Assembly: GCA_033717875.1 (NCBI GenBank)
Contig: JADDKJ010000057.1
Coordinates: forward strand, 1 to 15,750
Source: SBBG01 sp033717875
Lineage (GTDB): Bacteria; Pseudomonadota; Gammaproteobacteria; Ga0077554; Ga007554
Length of the DNA stretch: 15,750 nucleotides
Direction: 5' to 3'
A program made the translations under genes and the position numbers. The notes beneath the pieces were generated by a model that saw nothing but the letters and a program-made list of their open reading frames with translations, was not told the DNA's origin and did not search any database. Positions within the stretch are counted from its first letter, which is position 1, and each line of letters begins with the position of its first letter. This document shows positions 14,909 to 15,750 of this stretch, in pieces.

Positions 14909-15615
14909 TCAAAACTTCTTCGTCACCCCCAGACCAAAGAGATGCGCGTTGCTTTGGTATTTGCCGTTATAAACCGAGGTACCGTTGGGGTCGGTACCGT
15001 AGGTACCAAACGGCACTGTTGAAGCATAGTCGCGATCATCAAACTTGACGTACATATAGGCGGCTTCGACCGCCCAATCGTTGGCCAGTTTCTGCTTGAG
15101 CCCAACGCTGAACAGATTTCTGTCCGCGTCCGGCACACGGGCCGTGAAACGATCGTCACCCTGCCCGGTCAGATCGCGCGCATAACCGGCGCGCAACTGG
15201 GTGCCGGAGTTAAGATCATAGGTGATGCCCAGGCGATAGGCGTTGGAGCTCTTCCAGCCGTTCGTATTGTTGACGAGAATGGCTCCGTTGGCGTTCGAGT
15301 TAACCAGAATCTGGTTGAATTTCTTCCAGCCGGTACGCTCGATGTCGAACTCCACGCCAAGATTATCCGTGGCCTGATAGCGTACGCCGATCTGGGCCAT
15401 CCAGGGCAGATTGAGATCGGCCGAGATATCGCTTTTCACCTGCGGACTATCGATTTTTCCATCCATCGCCACCGTCACGGCGGAACGATACGACGCGCCA
15501 AAACTCCACGGCCCGGCCACATGCATCAGGGCCGCATTCCAGCCGAGATCGCCGCCATCGCCATTGATGGCCGCCGCGTGGGTGTTGAGTTTCACTTCCC
15601 GCACACGGTAATAAT
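14909..15615 (-). pseudogene. FadL/OmpP1-type outer membrane transporter, C-terminal half only
   Basis: About 235 residues of a FadL-type porin, the family that carries long-chain fatty acids and other hydrophobic compounds across the outer membrane. Visible family features are INGDGGDLGWNAALMH, FGASYRSAVTVAMDGKI, then strands such as PWMAQIGVRYQATDNLGVEFD, LRAGYARDLTGQGDDRF and the final strand LFGLGVTKKF, ending in Phe as outer-membrane barrels do. (Longer runs are given here in part.) The family is usually 400-450 residues, so roughly the first 190 residues, with the signal peptide and hatch region, are missing. The frame runs without a start codon into the terminal repeat of an ISL3-like element at about 15616, which evidently interrupted the gene. 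The 5' half should lie beyond that element, outside the window. Confidence 0.85.
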
Positions 15616-15750
15616 GCCTCTTTTGAAATTTGAGTGGGTAGTCATATAGTAGCGCCCCTGATCAGCCAGTGACCTGACCATGATGAGTGAAAAGCTTTTT
15701 GAGACAGCCTTGGGCATTACCGAGCCGTGGTACGTAGCGGATGTTGATCT
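15616..15750 (+). mobile_element. left end of an ISL3-family insertion sequence
   Basis: The sequence beginning GCCTCTTTTGAAATTTGAG, followed by TGGGTAG, resembles the terminal inverted repeats of ISL3-family elements, which commonly contain a segment like AAATTTGAGTGGGTA. It starts exactly where the fadL frame loses similarity and is followed by the start of an ISL3-like transposase. The other end and the 8-bp target duplication expected of this family lie outside the window. Confidence 0.65.
15680..15750 (+). CDS. ISL3-family transposase, N-terminus
   Basis: The frame MMSEKLFETALGITEPWYV, followed by ADVDL, is open at the right edge. ISL3 transposases typically start with LF..ALGL..PW.V..VDF, which this matches closely. 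Two adjacent ATGs (15680 and 15683) could serve as the start, and no strong ribosome binding site is visible. Only 23 codons are present, so integrity cannot be judged. Confidence 0.65.
   Translation, partial: MMSEKLFETALGITEPWYVADVD

Overview
The window looks like the chromosome of a GC-rich member of the Pseudomonadota, probably a gamma- or betaproteobacterium. The main evidence is a full-length HrpA-type DEAH RNA helicase of the enterobacterial architecture and the remains of a FadL/OmpP1 outer-membrane transporter. The species cannot be named from the sequence. Every long gene is on the minus strand. The only plus-strand gene is the start of an incoming transposase at the right edge.

Layout. 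(1) 1-317: no confident gene; the start of a minus-strand ORF may run off the left edge. (2) 318-4112: hrpA. (3) 4153-5260: an IS4-superfamily insertion sequence with 18-bp terminal inverted repeats, whose transposase needs two frame changes to be read through. It sits 40 bp upstream of the hrpA start codon. (4) 5545-13561: a tightly packed three-gene operon transcribed 13561 to 5545, with predicted proteins of 282, 832 and 1548 residues and gaps of 12 and 10 bp. None can be assigned a function. None has a visible signal peptide, and the 832-residue protein ends in about 180 residues of beta-strand-like sequence. (5) 13586-13736: a 151-bp MITE-like element made almost wholly of five consecutive hairpins, flanked by 4-bp direct repeats (GTAA), just upstream of the operon's ribosome binding site. 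(6) 13798-14101: a remnant of the same IS as in (3). (7) 14178-14730: a frameshifted secreted CHRD-domain protein with its own terminator. (8) 14909-15615: the C-terminal half of a FadL-type porin, cut by an ISL3-like element that starts at about 15616 and whose transposase begins at 15680.

The unknown operon is bracketed by two same-orientation copies of one IS, both keeping a recognisable outer terminal repeat, so 4153-14101 has the shape of a decayed composite transposon. The region to its right is decaying: an IS fragment, a frameshifted gene and an IS-interrupted gene follow one another. The best candidate for an undescribed system is the three-gene operon. Its regulatory region also deserves attention: removing the MITE and one GTAA repeat restores a 19-codon leader ORF with a strong ribosome binding site, whose TGA stop overlaps the ATG of the first operon gene.
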